A stretch of DNA of 64,000 nt from Sphingomonas palmae (GTDB lineage: Bacteria; Pseudomonadota; Alphaproteobacteria; Sphingomonadales; Sphingomonadaceae): the NCBI RefSeq assembly GCF_900109565.1, contig NZ_FNZZ01000005.1, positions 124,001 through 188,000 of the forward strand, read 5' to 3'. The notes beneath the pieces were generated by a model. That model saw nothing but the letters and a program-made list of their open reading frames with translations, was not told the origin of the DNA and searched no databases. Numbering within the stretch: position 1 is the first letter of the stretch; each line of letters starts with the position of its first letter. A program made the position numbers and the translations under genes. Below are positions 1 through 8,672 of the stretch, in pieces.

Positions 1-803
1 CGGTGCGGGCCGGGGGGAGACCCGCACCGGGCGGCGGCTTCCGGTACTTGGGCAGGGGGGAGACCCAGAAGCGCCGCCAACTCGTAGAGCGCCGACTGGC
101 GCGCATCTTCGAAAGGAGCCAGCGCCGCACGCGCCTCGGCCAACTGGCCTTCGGCACGTGCGACGTCGAGCCTGGCGGCGGAACCAGCGCGCTCCTGCTG
201 CCCGATGATCCGCGCGCTGTCCGCCGTCAGGTCGATCGATGACCTCACCACCGTGATCGCGTCGGACGCGGTACAGGCGGAGAGATATGCATCCGTGACG
301 GCCGCGACGATCCGGACGCGCACGGCTGCGCGTGCGAACGCCGCAGCCTCGGCATCCGCTCGCGCAGCCTCGACGGTCCGTGATACGCGGCCGAACAGAT
401 CCACCTCGTAGGCGAGCTGGAACGAGCCCAACCCGCTGAACCGGTTGCCGGGCAGGTAGAGGGGCGGCTGCGTACGACCGTAGGTCCCCTGGCCGTTGAT
501 GGTCGTTTGCGGAAGGCGCGCGTTGCGTGCCTCTCCAACGACCGCCTCTGCGGCCCTGAGGTTCGCCAAGGCGACGCGGAGGTCGGTGTTGGCGGCCAGG
601 GCCCGCTCGATCAGCGCGTCCAGGGCCGGATCCTCGTAGGTGCGCCACCAGTCGGGACCCGGCCCCTCGTCCGCCGTCGAACCCGGAAGGGGAGTGACGA
701 GCGCGGTCTGCGACGCAGTGGGCGCAGCGGGGCGAACGTAGTTCGGACCGGTCGTGCACGCCGACGTCGCGAGCAGCAGGAAGGAAAGCATCGTCTTGCG
801 CAT
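1..803 (-). CDS. RND efflux outer-membrane lipoprotein (NodT/OprM family), C-terminus cut by window edge
   Basis: This is the outer-membrane channel of the tripartite pump encoded by the next two genes. I translated it by hand from the ATG at 803, because it runs off the left edge. The N-terminus has a short hydrophobic stretch followed by a lipobox-like Ala-Thr-Ser-Ala-Cys around residue 16, then the pattern seen in NodT-type lipoproteins (GPNYVRP). A DWW-(R)-x-Y-x-DPxL-x-x-LI-x-x-AL block near residues 56-72 is typical of the start of the first outer membrane efflux repeat. About 267 residues are visible of a family usually near 460-490. It starts 3 bases after the RND permease stop at 807, so it is the third gene of the adaptor-permease-channel operon. 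Confidence 0.9.
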   Translation of the reverse strand, partial: MRKTMLSFLLLATSACTTGPNYVRPAAPTASQTALVTPLPGSTADEGPGPDWWRTYEDPALDALIERALAANTDLRVALANLRAAEAVVGEARNARLPQTTINGQGTYGRTQPPLYLPGNRFSGLGSFQLAYEVDLFGRVSRTVEAARADAEAAAFARAAVRVRIVAAVTDAYLSACTASDAITVVRSSIDLTADSARIIGQQERAGSAARLDVARAEGQLAEARAALAPFEDARQSALYELAALLGLPPAQVPEAAARCGSPPGPH

Positions 804-806
804 GGG

Positions 807-3800
807 TCAGGCCTCCACGGCCGCAGGCGTCATTGCGCCCTGTGTGGTGTCTTCTCCGGCGTGCACGCGATGATCGCGGGCCAGGAGCGTGTAGAAGGTG
901 GGCAGGACGAAGAGGGTGAAGAGGGTTCCGATGAGCATCCCCATCACCACCACGATCCCGATGGCGAAACGGCTGGCCGCACCCGCACCGCCTGCGAACA
1001 GCAGCGGCACGAGGCCGGCGACCATCGCCGCGGTCGTCATCAGCACCGGGCGCATGCGCACCCGCGCTGCCTCGACGATCGCGTGCGCCCGATCCTTGCC
1101 TTCGAGCCGCTGCACGTCGTTGGCGAAGGCGACCATCAGGATGCCGTGCTTCGAGATCAGCCCGATGAGGGTCACGAGCCCGATCTGCGTGTAGATGTTG
1201 AGGGTCGTGAACCCGAGGTAGAGCGGCAGCAGCGCCCCGCAGACGGCCAGCGGCACGGTGACGAGGATCACCAGCGGATCGCGGAAGCTCTCATACTGCG
1301 CAGCCAGGACCAGAAAGATCACGATCAGCGCGAACGCGAAGGACACTGTGAGGCGGTTGCCCTCCTGCACATACTGCCGGCTGTCCGCGAGCCAGTCGAC
1401 GGTGACGCCGGGACTGAGCGGCTGCGCCTGCATGAACTCCACCGCCTGACCCATGGTCACGCCCGGGGCGAGCACACCCGACAAGGTCGCGGCGTTCATC
1501 TGGTTGAACTGGGGCAGCCGGTTCGCGCTCGGCTTCACGTCGACGCTGATGACGGTCGACAACGGGATCATCTGTCCCGAGCGCGACCGCACATAGTAGC
1601 GGCCCAGGTTCTCCGGGGTCAGCCGGTCCTGCTGGCGGACCTGCGGCACGACGTCGTAGGAACGATCGTGGAAGTTGAAGCGGTTGACGTAGTTCTCGCC
1701 GACCAGGGTCGCGAGCGTGTCCGCCACCGACTGCATGGTGACGCCGACCTCACCCGCCTTCGCGGCGTCGATCCGGATCCGCGCCGAGCGGCTGTCGAAC
1801 GCGAGATCGCTGTCGACGAAGACGAACAGCCCGCTCTTCCACGCCGCGCCCTTCAGCGCCTCCATGTCCTGGAAGATCGCGCTGAAGTCGTTCGGCGAGC
1901 GCAGCACCATCTGGAAGGGCAGACCCGCACTGGCCGCCGGCAGAGCCGCGGGCTGGAACGGCGTCACGCTGGCGTCGTGGACGCTGTTCGCCCCGCCGTA
2001 CAACTGACCCTGGACCTCGGTCGCGGAGCGACCGCGCTCCTCCCATTCCTTGAGGATGACCCCGCCGAACCCCTGGTTCTGCCCGTCGATGCCGTTGTTG
2101 AAGAAGCTACCCGCATACTCCGGCAGCGCCTTGAACAGGCCTTGCACGGTGTCGGAGACCCGATCGGTGTAGTTGATGCTGGCGTATTGGGGAGCGCGGG
2201 TGGCTGTGAAGACGTAACCCTGGTCCTCCTGTGGAGCGAGCTCGCGCTGCGCACCGAGGAACAGCACTACGGTGCCGCCGAGCATGGCGACCGACACCAG
2301 GAGGACGATAGGCCGCATCGCCAACGTGCGGGTCAGCATGCCGGCGTATCCGCCGGATACCCGGTCGAAGAAGTGCTCGACCTTCTTGGCGAACTGACCC
2401 TCCGCGACCTTCCGGTTCAAGAGCTTTGCGCTCATCATCGGCGACAGCGTCAGCGCGATGACACCCGACACGAACACCGATCCGGCGAGGGTGAAGGCGA
2501 ATTCACGAAACAGGCTGCCGGTCAGCCCTCCCATAAGCCCGATCGGCGCGTAGACCGCCGCGAGGGTGATCGTCATCGCCACCACCGGACCGACGATCTC
2601 TCGCGCGCCCTGGATGGCGGCGTCGAAGGGCGAGGCGCCTTCCTCGATGTGCCGATGGATGTTCTCCACCACCACGATCGCGTCGTCGACGACCAGTCCG
2701 ATCGCCAGCACCATCGCAAGCAGCGTCAGGAGATTGAGCGAGAAGCCGAAGGCCAGCATCAGAGCGGCCGTCCCCACGAGCGACAGCGGGATCGTCACGA
2801 CCGGGATGATCACGGCGCGGACCGAACCCAGGAACAGGAAGATCACCACGATCACGATGACGATCGCTTCGACGAGCGTGTGCTCGACCTCCTCGATCGA
2901 GGCGTTCACGAAGTGCGCGACGTCGAACTTGCTGTTCACCGCCACCCCGGGAGGCGCCGCCTTCTGGATCTGGGGCAGGAGCGCGTTGGCGCCCTTGACG
3001 ATCTCGAGCGGGTTGCCCTCGGGAGTGGGGGTCAGGGCGATCATCACGGCGCGATCGCCGTCCGACCACGCGGAGCTATTGTAGTCCTGCCCGCCGATCT
3101 CGACGGTCGCGACGTCGCGCAGCCGTACCAGACCGTCGGCGCCCGTCTTCACCACCATGTCCCGGAAGTCGTCGAGGCTGCGAAGGTCGGTGGAAGCGGT
3201 GATATTCGTGACCGTCAGGCCGCCCTTGAGCTGCCCGGGTGCTGCCTGGACGTTGTTCGAGCGGAGCGCCGTGGCGATGTCGGACGCGGTCAGGTTGCGG
3301 GCCGCGAGCTTAACCGGATCGATCCACACGCGCATGGCAAGCGGGCTGCCGCCGGAGATGTCCGCCGAGGCGACGCCCGGGATCGAGGTGAACAGCGGCT
3401 GCGCGACGCGGGTCACGAAGTCCCGGAGCTGCGACGGTGTGTAGCGATCGCCGCGGAAGGCGATGTACTGGACCGCCGAGGCGCCGTCCGTGATCTTCGA
3501 GATGACCGGGTCGAAGGCGCCCTGCGGCAAGCGGTACTTGACCTGCTGCACCTTCGCGAGGACCTCGGTGAGCGCGCGGTCGGCGTCCGCGTTCAGCACC
3601 AGCTTGGCCTTTACCTGGCTGCGGCCCATCGTGGAAGTCGACGTCAGGTATTCGATGCCGCTCGCGGTCGCGATCGACTGCGCGATCGGCTGGGTGACGA
3701 AACCCTGCATGACCTCCTGGGTCGCCCCGGGAAACGCCGTGTCGACGGTGATCGTCGCGCTCTGGAGGTTGGGATACTGACGCACCGGCAGACCGAACAG

Positions 3801-3884
3801 CGCCGTCAGACCGATGAGTAGGATGAGGAGGCTGACGACGATCGCGAGGATCGGCCGACGGATGAAGAGATCGGTGAATGCCAT
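807..3884 (-). CDS. RND multidrug efflux permease, HAE1 family (AcrB/MexF-like)
   Basis: This is the inner-membrane proton-driven drug exporter of the pump. Its 1025 residues match the usual RND length. It begins with the standard FIxRPILAIVVSLLILLIG first membrane helix, has the porter-domain TxDTAFPGATQE region near residues 47-58, and has the proton-relay pair Asp-Asp in the fourth helix (GLVVDDAIVVVENI, about residue 400). Two blocks of membrane helices (about 330-550 and 855-1010) flank the second periplasmic domain. The gene lies 10 bases after the adaptor and is followed by the channel gene, so all three are probably co-transcribed from the SoxR-type promoter at 5075-5105. The substrate cannot be read from sequence. 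SoxR control suggests redox-cycling compounds, which is an inference. Confidence 0.96.
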   Translation of the reverse strand: MAFTDLFIRRPILAIVVSLLILLIGLTALFGLPVRQYPNLQSATITVDTAFPGATQEVMQGFVTQPIAQSIATASGIEYLTSTSTMGRSQVKAKLVLNADADRALTEVLAKVQQVKYRLPQGAFDPVISKITDGASAVQYIAFRGDRYTPSQLRDFVTRVAQPLFTSIPGVASADISGGSPLAMRVWIDPVKLAARNLTASDIATALRSNNVQAAPGQLKGGLTVTNITASTDLRSLDDFRDMVVKTGADGLVRLRDVATVEIGGQDYNSSAWSDGDRAVMIALTPTPEGNPLEIVKGANALLPQIQKAAPPGVAVNSKFDVAHFVNASIEEVEHTLVEAIVIVIVVIFLFLGSVRAVIIPVVTIPLSLVGTAALMLAFGFSLNLLTLLAMVLAIGLVVDDAIVVVENIHRHIEEGASPFDAAIQGAREIVGPVVAMTITLAAVYAPIGLMGGLTGSLFREFAFTLAGSVFVSGVIALTLSPMMSAKLLNRKVAEGQFAKKVEHFFDRVSGGYAGMLTRTLAMRPIVLLVSVAMLGGTVVLFLGAQRELAPQEDQGYVFTATRAPQYASINYTDRVSDTVQGLFKALPEYAGSFFNNGIDGQNQGFGGVILKEWEERGRSATEVQGQLYGGANSVHDASVTPFQPAALPAASAGLPFQMVLRSPNDFSAIFQDMEALKGAAWKSGLFVFVDSDLAFDSRSARIRIDAAKAGEVGVTMQSVADTLATLVGENYVNRFNFHDRSYDVVPQVRQQDRLTPENLGRYYVRSRSGQMIPLSTVISVDVKPSANRLPQFNQMNAATLSGVLAPGVTMGQAVEFMQAQPLSPGVTVDWLADSRQYVQEGNRLTVSFAFALIVIFLVLAAQYESFRDPLVILVTVPLAVCGALLPLYLGFTTLNIYTQIGLVTLIGLISKHGILMVAFANDVQRLEGKDRAHAIVEAARVRMRPVLMTTAAMVAGLVPLLFAGGAGAASRFAIGIVVVMGMLIGTLFTLFVLPTFYTLLARDHRVHAGEDTTQGAMTPAAVEA

Positions 3885-3894
3885 CGTTCGTTCC

Positions 3895-5010
3895 TCAGCG
3901 AGCCGCGTTCTTGGGGGCGGCCGGCCGCTCGTTGACCACCTTCACGGCGCCTCCAGGCTGCAGACGGAGCTGGCCGGTGGTCACGACCACGTCGCCGGAC
4001 TTCAGACCCGTCTCGACGATGGTGCGGTCGCCGATCTCGCTTCCGACGGTGACGGGCAGCAGCGCGGCCTTCCCGCCGCGCACGACGTACACGCTGTCAC
4101 CGGAAGCCGAGGTCTGGATCGCGGTGGAGGGCACCAGGATCGCGTCGGCGCGCGCGCCCTGCGCTACGCCCACCGTGACGTATAGGCCGGGCCGAAGCAT
4201 CGCGCCGGGGTTCGGCATGGTGGCCTGGACCGAGATGTTGCGGGTGTCGCCGCCCACCAGCGGCTCCACCGCGTTGATTGTCGCAGTGAAGTCGCGCCCC
4301 GGCGCAGCGTCGCTGCGGACCGCCACGGAGCCGCCGACCCTGAGCCTCGACAGCTCCTGCTGCGGCACGCTGAAGTTCACGTAGAGGCGATCGAGCGCGG
4401 TCAGCGTCGCCAGTGGGTCGCCGGCGTTCACGTACTGGCCCGGGTTTACGCGACGAATGCCGATCCGCCCTCCGAACGGAGCGCGTACAGTCTTCTGCGC
4501 GATGCGGGCGTCCAGCTGCTGGATCGCGGCACGCGCCTGCGCGAGCTCAGCCTCCCGCTGCTGGAGCAGCTCCCGCGGCTCGGCGCCGGTCGGCGCCAGC
4601 TCGCGCGAGCGTTGGTATTGGATCTGTGCGAACCGCGCCCTGGCCTGCGCGGCAGCCCGGTCGGCGCGTTCCGGAGCGTCGAAGAGCTGCAGGAGCTCCG
4701 CTCCCTGTCCGACCTGCTGTCCCGCCTCGAACCGGATGGCGGTCACCCGCCCCGGCACCTCGGGAGCAAGCGTGACCTCGCGCACGGCCTGCAGCGTGCC
4801 CGTCGCCTCGATAGCCTGCGGAAGCGTTTCGGTCCGGACCGTGGCCGTGCTCACCTCGACGGGCGGCGGCGCATAGGCGACCGCGGATGCCGAACTGCGG
4901 ATGCTGCGCCAGAGGAAGACGCCACCGAACACCAGAGCGAGGGCGATCACCGCGATGACAAGCGGCCCCCGCGCTCGGGCGTTCTCAATTGTATTTGTCG
5001 TGGTGTTCAT
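3895..5010 (-). CDS. RND efflux periplasmic adaptor (membrane fusion protein, HlyD/AcrA family)
   Basis: This adaptor couples the permease at 807-3884 to the outer-membrane channel. Of its 371 residues, about 18-35 form one N-terminal membrane anchor. A split lipoyl domain (near 55-85 and 155-185) surrounds a coiled-coil hairpin with regular Ala/Gln/Arg heptads (about 95-150), followed by the beta-barrel domain (RLYVNFSVPQQELSRL) and a C-terminal membrane-proximal domain. The ATG at 5010 is preceded by GGAG five bases upstream. It is the first gene of the efflux operon. Its promoter (-35 TTGACC, 19-bp spacer holding a SoxR box, -10 TATTCA) lies 65-95 bases upstream. Confidence 0.94.
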   Translation of the reverse strand: MNTTTNTIENARARGPLVIAVIALALVFGGVFLWRSIRSSASAVAYAPPPVEVSTATVRTETLPQAIEATGTLQAVREVTLAPEVPGRVTAIRFEAGQQVGQGAELLQLFDAPERADRAAAQARARFAQIQYQRSRELAPTGAEPRELLQQREAELAQARAAIQQLDARIAQKTVRAPFGGRIGIRRVNPGQYVNAGDPLATLTALDRLYVNFSVPQQELSRLRVGGSVAVRSDAAPGRDFTATINAVEPLVGGDTRNISVQATMPNPGAMLRPGLYVTVGVAQGARADAILVPSTAIQTSASGDSVYVVRGGKAALLPVTVGSEIGDRTIVETGLKSGDVVVTTGQLRLQPGGAVKVVNERPAAPKNAAR

Positions 5011-5074
5011 GTCGGCTCCGCTCGCGGGGCTTCGCGACCCCTTTCGCGAAGGGCTCGCTGAGGAGCCGACGCCG

Positions 5075-5105
5075 TGAATAGAACCTCAAGTATAGATTAG
5101 GTCAA
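5075..5105 (-). promoter_or_regulatory. SoxR-type promoter of the efflux operon
   Basis: Read on the minus strand, a -35 TTGACC (5100-5105) and a -10 TATTCA (5075-5080) are separated by exactly 19 bases. The 18-bp SoxR-like box CCTAATCTATACTTGAGG spans 5083-5100. MerR-family activators such as SoxR act on promoters with this overlong spacer. The -35 overlaps the last codons and stop of the DoxX-like gene. Confidence 0.85.
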
Positions 5106-5456
5106 GAAGTTTTTTGGGGTCATGCGGCCGAGCAGCGCTAGGCCGAGCAAGACCGCCGCCGGAGCGACGGCGTGGGCGTACTCTGAATTAAGCAGCAGCG
5201 TCGCAATAGCCGCCCCCATCACGATCGCGCCAACGAGGCAGCCGACCCGCCGCGTGAGCCGCCGCACCATCAGCGCAACGGTGACGAGCTCCAAGGCGCC
5301 GGTGACGTAGTTGAAACCGGGAGGGTATCCCCACCTGGCATAGTCCTCTATCATCATCGGCGCACCTGCCAGATTCCCGATCGCACCCGCCAGGAACACG
5401 CCCCCGAGCGCCAGCGCGAACAGGTTCTCGCGTCTCCTCTTCGTCAATCTCATCAT
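5097..5456 (-). CDS. DoxX-like small membrane protein
   Basis: This 119-residue protein has four predicted membrane segments (about residues 12-30, 47-63, 72-90 and 95-110). The second is preceded by a RWGYPPGFNYVTGALELV pattern typical of DoxX-like/DUF4267-type proteins. The ATG at 5456 has GGAGAAG just upstream. The exact function is unknown; DoxX-like proteins often accompany redox or efflux genes. It lies between soxR and the efflux operon, and its final codons contain the -35 element of the efflux promoter. It is divergent from soxR, so it may share the soxR intergenic region for control. Confidence 0.75.
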   Translation of the reverse strand: MMRLTKRRRENLFALALGGVFLAGAIGNLAGAPMMIEDYARWGYPPGFNYVTGALELVTVALMVRRLTRRVGCLVGAIVMGAAIATLLLNSEYAHAVAPAAVLLGLALLGRMTPKNFLT

Positions 5457-5522
5457 CTTCTCCGAGGAAGGTCGGCGCTTTGGCGTTGGCGTTGACCCTA
5501 TGCAGCAGCGACGCTAGACCTT

Positions 5523-5545
5523 CACTTATATTGAGGAATCTACAC
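5523..5545 (+). promoter_or_regulatory. SoxR box and weak promoter in front of soxR
   Basis: CCTTCACTTATATTGAGG lies at 5519-5536, give or take two bases, in the same register as the other boxes: GAGG followed by three bases and a -10 position. The -35 is TAGACC and the -10 position reads CTACAC, both weaker than at the neighbouring promoters. The -10 ends only about one or two bases before the soxR ATG, which implies a leaderless or nearly leaderless transcript. Confidence 0.6.
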
Positions 5546-5546
5546 C

Positions 5547-6014
5547 ATGGGTGCAGTGACTGCGACCGGACAACTGACCGTGGGCGAACTCGCCCGCCGC
5601 AGCGGCGTGGCGGTCTCGACCATCCACTTCTACGAGACGAAGGGCCTGATCGAAGGCTGGCGCACCTCGGGGAACCAGCGACGCTACGCGCGCTCCGTGC
5701 TGCGTCGTGTGGCCGTCATTCGCATCGCCCAGAGGGCGGGCATCCCCCTCACGACGATCAAGGACTACCTCGACCAGATCCCGACCGACCGCCCGCTCAA
5801 CGCCGCCGACTGGCGGCAGCTGACCAAATCCTGGCAGGCTCTGCTCGACGAGCGGATCGAAAGCCTCATGCAGCTGCGCAACCAGTTCGATCGGTGCATC
5901 GGCTGCGGCTGCCTGTCCCTGGCGGACTGCCCGTTGCGGAACCCCGAGGACAGGCTGGCAGCCGAGGGTGCTGGCCCCCGGCTGCTGGTCCGCCCCGAAG
6001 AGCAGGCCGTCTGA
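5547..6014 (+). CDS. soxR: Redox-sensitive MerR-family regulator SoxR
   Basis: SoxR is a dimeric [2Fe-2S] activator that twists overlong promoters into an active shape when its cluster is oxidised. The 155-residue protein has the MerR winged helix at residues 10-80 ([26 protein letters not shown], then [18 protein letters not shown]). After a dimerisation helix it carries the cluster motif C-x2-C-x-C-x5-C ([17 protein letters not shown], about residues 119-135). This four-Cys arrangement is diagnostic for SoxR within the family. The ATG at 5547 gives the expected N-terminus. Five matching operators occur in this window (efflux, soxR, sod, araC-type, wrbA-like), which defines its likely local regulon. 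Confidence 0.97.
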   Translation: MGAVTATGQLTVGELARRSGVAVSTIHFYETKGLIEGWRTSGNQRRYARSVLRRVAVIRIAQRAGIPLTTIKDYLDQIPTDRPLNAADWRQLTKSWQALLDERIESLMQLRNQFDRCIGCGCLSLADCPLRNPEDRLAAEGAGPRLLVRPEEQAV

Positions 6015-6038
6015 ACGAGGTAGTCGACGACCGAGGCT

Positions 6039-6644
6039 TCAGTCCGCGTCGTAGCGGCGACCCGCCTCGTCCCAGTTCACCACGTCCCACCACGCCTTCA
6101 GATACCCAGGGCGGTCGTTCTGGTAGGTGAGATAGTAGGCGTGCTCCCACACGTCGTTGCCGAGGATCGGCACGCCCCTGTCGGCCACGTCGTCCATCAG
6201 GGGATTGTCCTGGTTCGGCGTCGAGGTGACCTTCAGCGACCCGCTCGCGTCCTTGATCACCCAGGCCCAGCCGGAGCCGAATTGACCGGCGCCTTTGGTG
6301 TTGAAGTCCTCCTTGAGCTTGTCGAGCCCCCCGTACGCCTCGATGGCCGCCGCCAATCCACCCGACGGCGCGCTGGCGCCCTTCGGCGCCATGATGCGCC
6401 AGAAGAAGTCGTGGTTCCAGAAACCACCACCGTTGTTGCGGACCAGAGGCGGCTGCGTCGAGACGACTGCAAGGATCTCCTCGATCGTCTTGTCCTGAAG
6501 TTCGGGATCGGCGGCGACGCCCTCATTGATCTTCGCGGTATAGGCCGCATGGTGCTTGTCGTGATGGACGGTCATCGTCTCGCGGGAGATCACCGGCTCG
6601 AGTGCATCATAGCCATAGGGTAGCGGCGGCAGTTCGAAGGCCAT
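6039..6644 (-). CDS. sod: Iron/manganese superoxide dismutase
   Basis: This enzyme converts superoxide to hydrogen peroxide and oxygen in the cytoplasm; no signal peptide is seen. The 201-residue product contains the N-terminal LPPLPYGYDALEPVIS, the first ligand in VHHDKHH, the second His in FWNHDFFW, and the Asp and His ligands in DVWEHAYY near residue 165. I chose the ATG at 6644 because it gives the canonical MAFELPPLPY start and has AAGGAACGAC upstream. A start at 6686 would place codons inside the promoter. Whether Fe or Mn is used cannot be settled from the sequence. The gene sits behind a SoxR-type promoter at 6675-6705. Confidence 0.97.
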   Translation of the reverse strand: MAFELPPLPYGYDALEPVISRETMTVHHDKHHAAYTAKINEGVAADPELQDKTIEEILAVVSTQPPLVRNNGGGFWNHDFFWRIMAPKGASAPSGGLAAAIEAYGGLDKLKEDFNTKGAGQFGSGWAWVIKDASGSLKVTSTPNQDNPLMDDVADRGVPILGNDVWEHAYYLTYQNDRPGYLKAWWDVVNWDEAGRRYDAD

Positions 6645-6672
6645 TGTCGTTCCTTTCTTTGTGACCGCCAGC

Positions 6673-6703
6673 AGATAGTCTCTCAACCTTGGTTGAGGTC
6701 AAG
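6673..6703 (-). promoter_or_regulatory. SoxR-type promoter of superoxide dismutase
   Basis: On the minus strand TTGACC, 19 bases and TATCTG follow one another. The spacer includes the near-perfect palindrome CCTCAACCAAGGTTGAGA (6681-6698), with seven-base arms CTCAACC/GGTTGAG. The half-sites match the SoxR operators at 5083, 6768 and 20741. Confidence 0.88.
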
Positions 6704-6763
6704 CGCTCATCCGCGCAGACGTTCTGCGCAAAAAGACAATCTGTAAAACAGCGAAGTCAGCCC

Positions 6764-6794
6764 TTGACCTAAACGTAGCTTGAGGAACTATCCG
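6764..6794 (+). promoter_or_regulatory. SoxR-type promoter of the AraC-family gene
   Basis: TTGACC at 6764-6769 and TATCCG at 6789-6794 are separated by 19 bases. The box CCTAAACGTAGCTTGAGG spans 6768-6785. The start codon of the regulator is at 6838, which leaves a leader of about 37 bases. Confidence 0.86.
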
Positions 6795-6837
6795 CCTGCC
6801 CCGCTGGCCATACGGCCGATGACGAAGGCGGAGCGAG

Positions 6838-7731
6838 GTGAAACGTCCACGACCAGGATCGAGCGGGCACGGGCTCCGCCCGGACGGCGGCATGCCGCGC
6901 GTCATCTTGAGCAGGCGATCACTGGAGGCCGACGGTTCAATTGTCCGGGACGAGCCCGGCGGCTCCCATCTGCTGGCGATTACGCTGGATGCGACCGACG
7001 CGACGCTTGAGGGACAGATCGATGGACGAGGGTGGCGGTCGGACGAGGGCACCGACCGTGTCACCTTCACACCTGCGGGCGTCGTTCGGACAATCACGAT
7101 GGCTTCGGGTCGTTACGACTCGCTCCTCGTCGAACTTCCGGCGGCATTGGTTCAGAGGGTCTGCCGTACCAATCGCCGAACGGCCTGGCGTTCCGCCAGC
7201 AGTGAGCACAATGCGAAGCTCGCCCTCGCCGCGAGGTGGTACGCCGAGCAGGCATGCGAAGATGCGGAGGAGGACGCGCTCCTCGTGAGGCTGCTCGCGC
7301 GCACGGTGGCGCGCAATTTCAGCACCATCCGCTTCCGTGCGGACGATGCTTGGCTTGCTCCGTCAACGCTGAGCCGCATCGCCAGGCTTGCGACTGCTAA
7401 TCACCGTGCCTGCCTGCCAGCCCTCGCGCAGGAGGCGGGCCTCTCGGTCTCCGCGTTCTCGCGGGCGTTCCGCGGCGCAATTGGCCTCACTGCCGGCGAC
7501 TGGCTGATAGAACGCCGGATCACGGCAGCCGAGCGGATGCTCATCGAAACGGATCTTCCGCTGACGGAGGTGGCCCGGAGCGTCGGGATCAGAGCGGCGT
7601 CCCACTTCAGTCAGACGTTCCTCGCCCGGCGGGGCATGCCGCCAAGCGAGTTCAGGAGGCGTGCGCGCGGGCAGACGGTTCGCGTAAGCGGCTCCAGCAC
7701 GCCGGGCGAGTACCGCCGATTGGGCAGGTGA
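6838..7731 (+). CDS. AraC-family transcriptional regulator, SoxR-controlled
   Basis: This 297-residue regulator has a poorly conserved N-terminal domain (about 1-170) and a C-terminal AraC double helix-turn-helix (about 185-285). Recognisable parts are LPALAQEAGLSVSAFSRAFRGAIGLTAGDWLIERRI, then AERMLIETDLPLTEVARSVGIRAASHFSQTFLARRGMPPSEFR. The GTG at 6838 has GGAG about five bases upstream. With the SoxR-type promoter in front, the arrangement recalls SoxR driving SoxS in enterobacteria. This protein is much longer than SoxS and has its own sensor-like domain, so it is not a SoxS orthologue. Its targets are unknown. Confidence 0.85.
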   Translation: MKRPRPGSSGHGLRPDGGMPRVILSRRSLEADGSIVRDEPGGSHLLAITLDATDATLEGQIDGRGWRSDEGTDRVTFTPAGVVRTITMASGRYDSLLVELPAALVQRVCRTNRRTAWRSASSEHNAKLALAARWYAEQACEDAEEDALLVRLLARTVARNFSTIRFRADDAWLAPSTLSRIARLATANHRACLPALAQEAGLSVSAFSRAFRGAIGLTAGDWLIERRITAAERMLIETDLPLTEVARSVGIRAASHFSQTFLARRGMPPSEFRRRARGQTVRVSGSSTPGEYRRLGR

Positions 7732-7819
7732 TGGTTGTCGTGGCCGTATGGTCACGAACAAGGCGCCGATGCTACAGTCGGCCGGAGACCAGCAAATCCG
7801 CGGGTCGAGCGGAGTGGCT

Positions 7820-8668
7820 GTGACTGACCGATTCGAAGACCTGCGCACGTTCGTGACCGTAATCTCCTGCGGAGGCGTCAACGCCGCCGCGGCGGAACTC
7901 GGCATCGCGAAATCGGCGGTGAGCAGGAGGCTGTCCGAACTGGAGGAGCGGTTGGGCGCCAGCCTGGTCGAGCGATCCACACGCCGGTTCGAACCCACCG
8001 CTCTCGGGCTAGAGTATTACAAGCGGGCCGGCGACATACTTGCCTCGCTCGAGCAGCTGGATGCGGCGATCGCCGCCGCGCCGAATGGCGGCGCGACGCT
8101 GACCATCTCCGCGGCGCAGCCCGTCGTCACCCACGTCCTCCTGCCCGCCCTCGCGAGCACGGCCTTTCTGGAAGCCACCTCATCCCTCCGCCTCAAGATC
8201 GTCCCGCGCCAGTCCGGCGTCGCTGGTGACGCGGACATGATCGTCTCGGAGGAACCCGTCTCCGGTTGGGAGAGCCGTCCGCTTCTGTCGACCGTGCTCA
8301 AGGTTTGCGGATCGCCCGCCTACCTGGCCGGCCGTCCCTCCATCACCGACCCGTCCGCCTTCCACGGCCATGTCTCAATCGCATGGGACGGCACCACCGA
8401 CTGGCGGCTGCGTGACCGGGCACGCAAGGCGCCGGCCGCGGCGTTGACGACCGCCACCGTCATCGAGGCTAAGGCCGCAGCGCTCGCAGGGTTCGGCCTG
8501 GCGCAACTACCCGACTTCCTCGTGGCCGAGGAGATGCGAGACGGAAGCCTGGTCGCCGTGCTGCAGGACCTGGAACCGCCCGCCACACAGCTTCGCGTCT
8601 TCTACGCCGCGGATGCGGAGCTGTCGACGCGACAGGCCGTGGACGCACTCAGCGCTCAGGCGGTCTAG
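7820..8668 (+). CDS. LysR-family transcriptional regulator
   Basis: The N-terminal winged helix is clear: DRFEDLRTFVTV, then AAAELGIAKSAVSRRLSELEERLGASLVERSTRRFEPTALG (about residues 3-65). A LysR substrate-binding domain occupies about 90-280. The GTG at 7820 gives the standard LysR N-terminus and follows GGAG by five bases. An in-frame ATG at 7748 would add 24 residues without family support. The gene starts 88 bases after the AraC-type gene in the same direction and ends just before the dnd cassette. Its effector is unknown. It could belong to either neighbouring block. Confidence 0.88.
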   Translation: MTDRFEDLRTFVTVISCGGVNAAAAELGIAKSAVSRRLSELEERLGASLVERSTRRFEPTALGLEYYKRAGDILASLEQLDAAIAAAPNGGATLTISAAQPVVTHVLLPALASTAFLEATSSLRLKIVPRQSGVAGDADMIVSEEPVSGWESRPLLSTVLKVCGSPAYLAGRPSITDPSAFHGHVSIAWDGTTDWRLRDRARKAPAAALTTATVIEAKAAALAGFGLAQLPDFLVAEEMRDGSLVAVLQDLEPPATQLRVFYAADAELSTRQAVDALSAQAV

Positions 8669-8672
8669 CAGC

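Noticed and set aside
507..3821. A 1104-codon open frame on the plus strand
   Set aside because: It lies opposite the RND permease, is extremely rich in Arg, His and Asp, has no domain pattern and no ribosome site. It is a shadow of the high-GC minus-strand gene.
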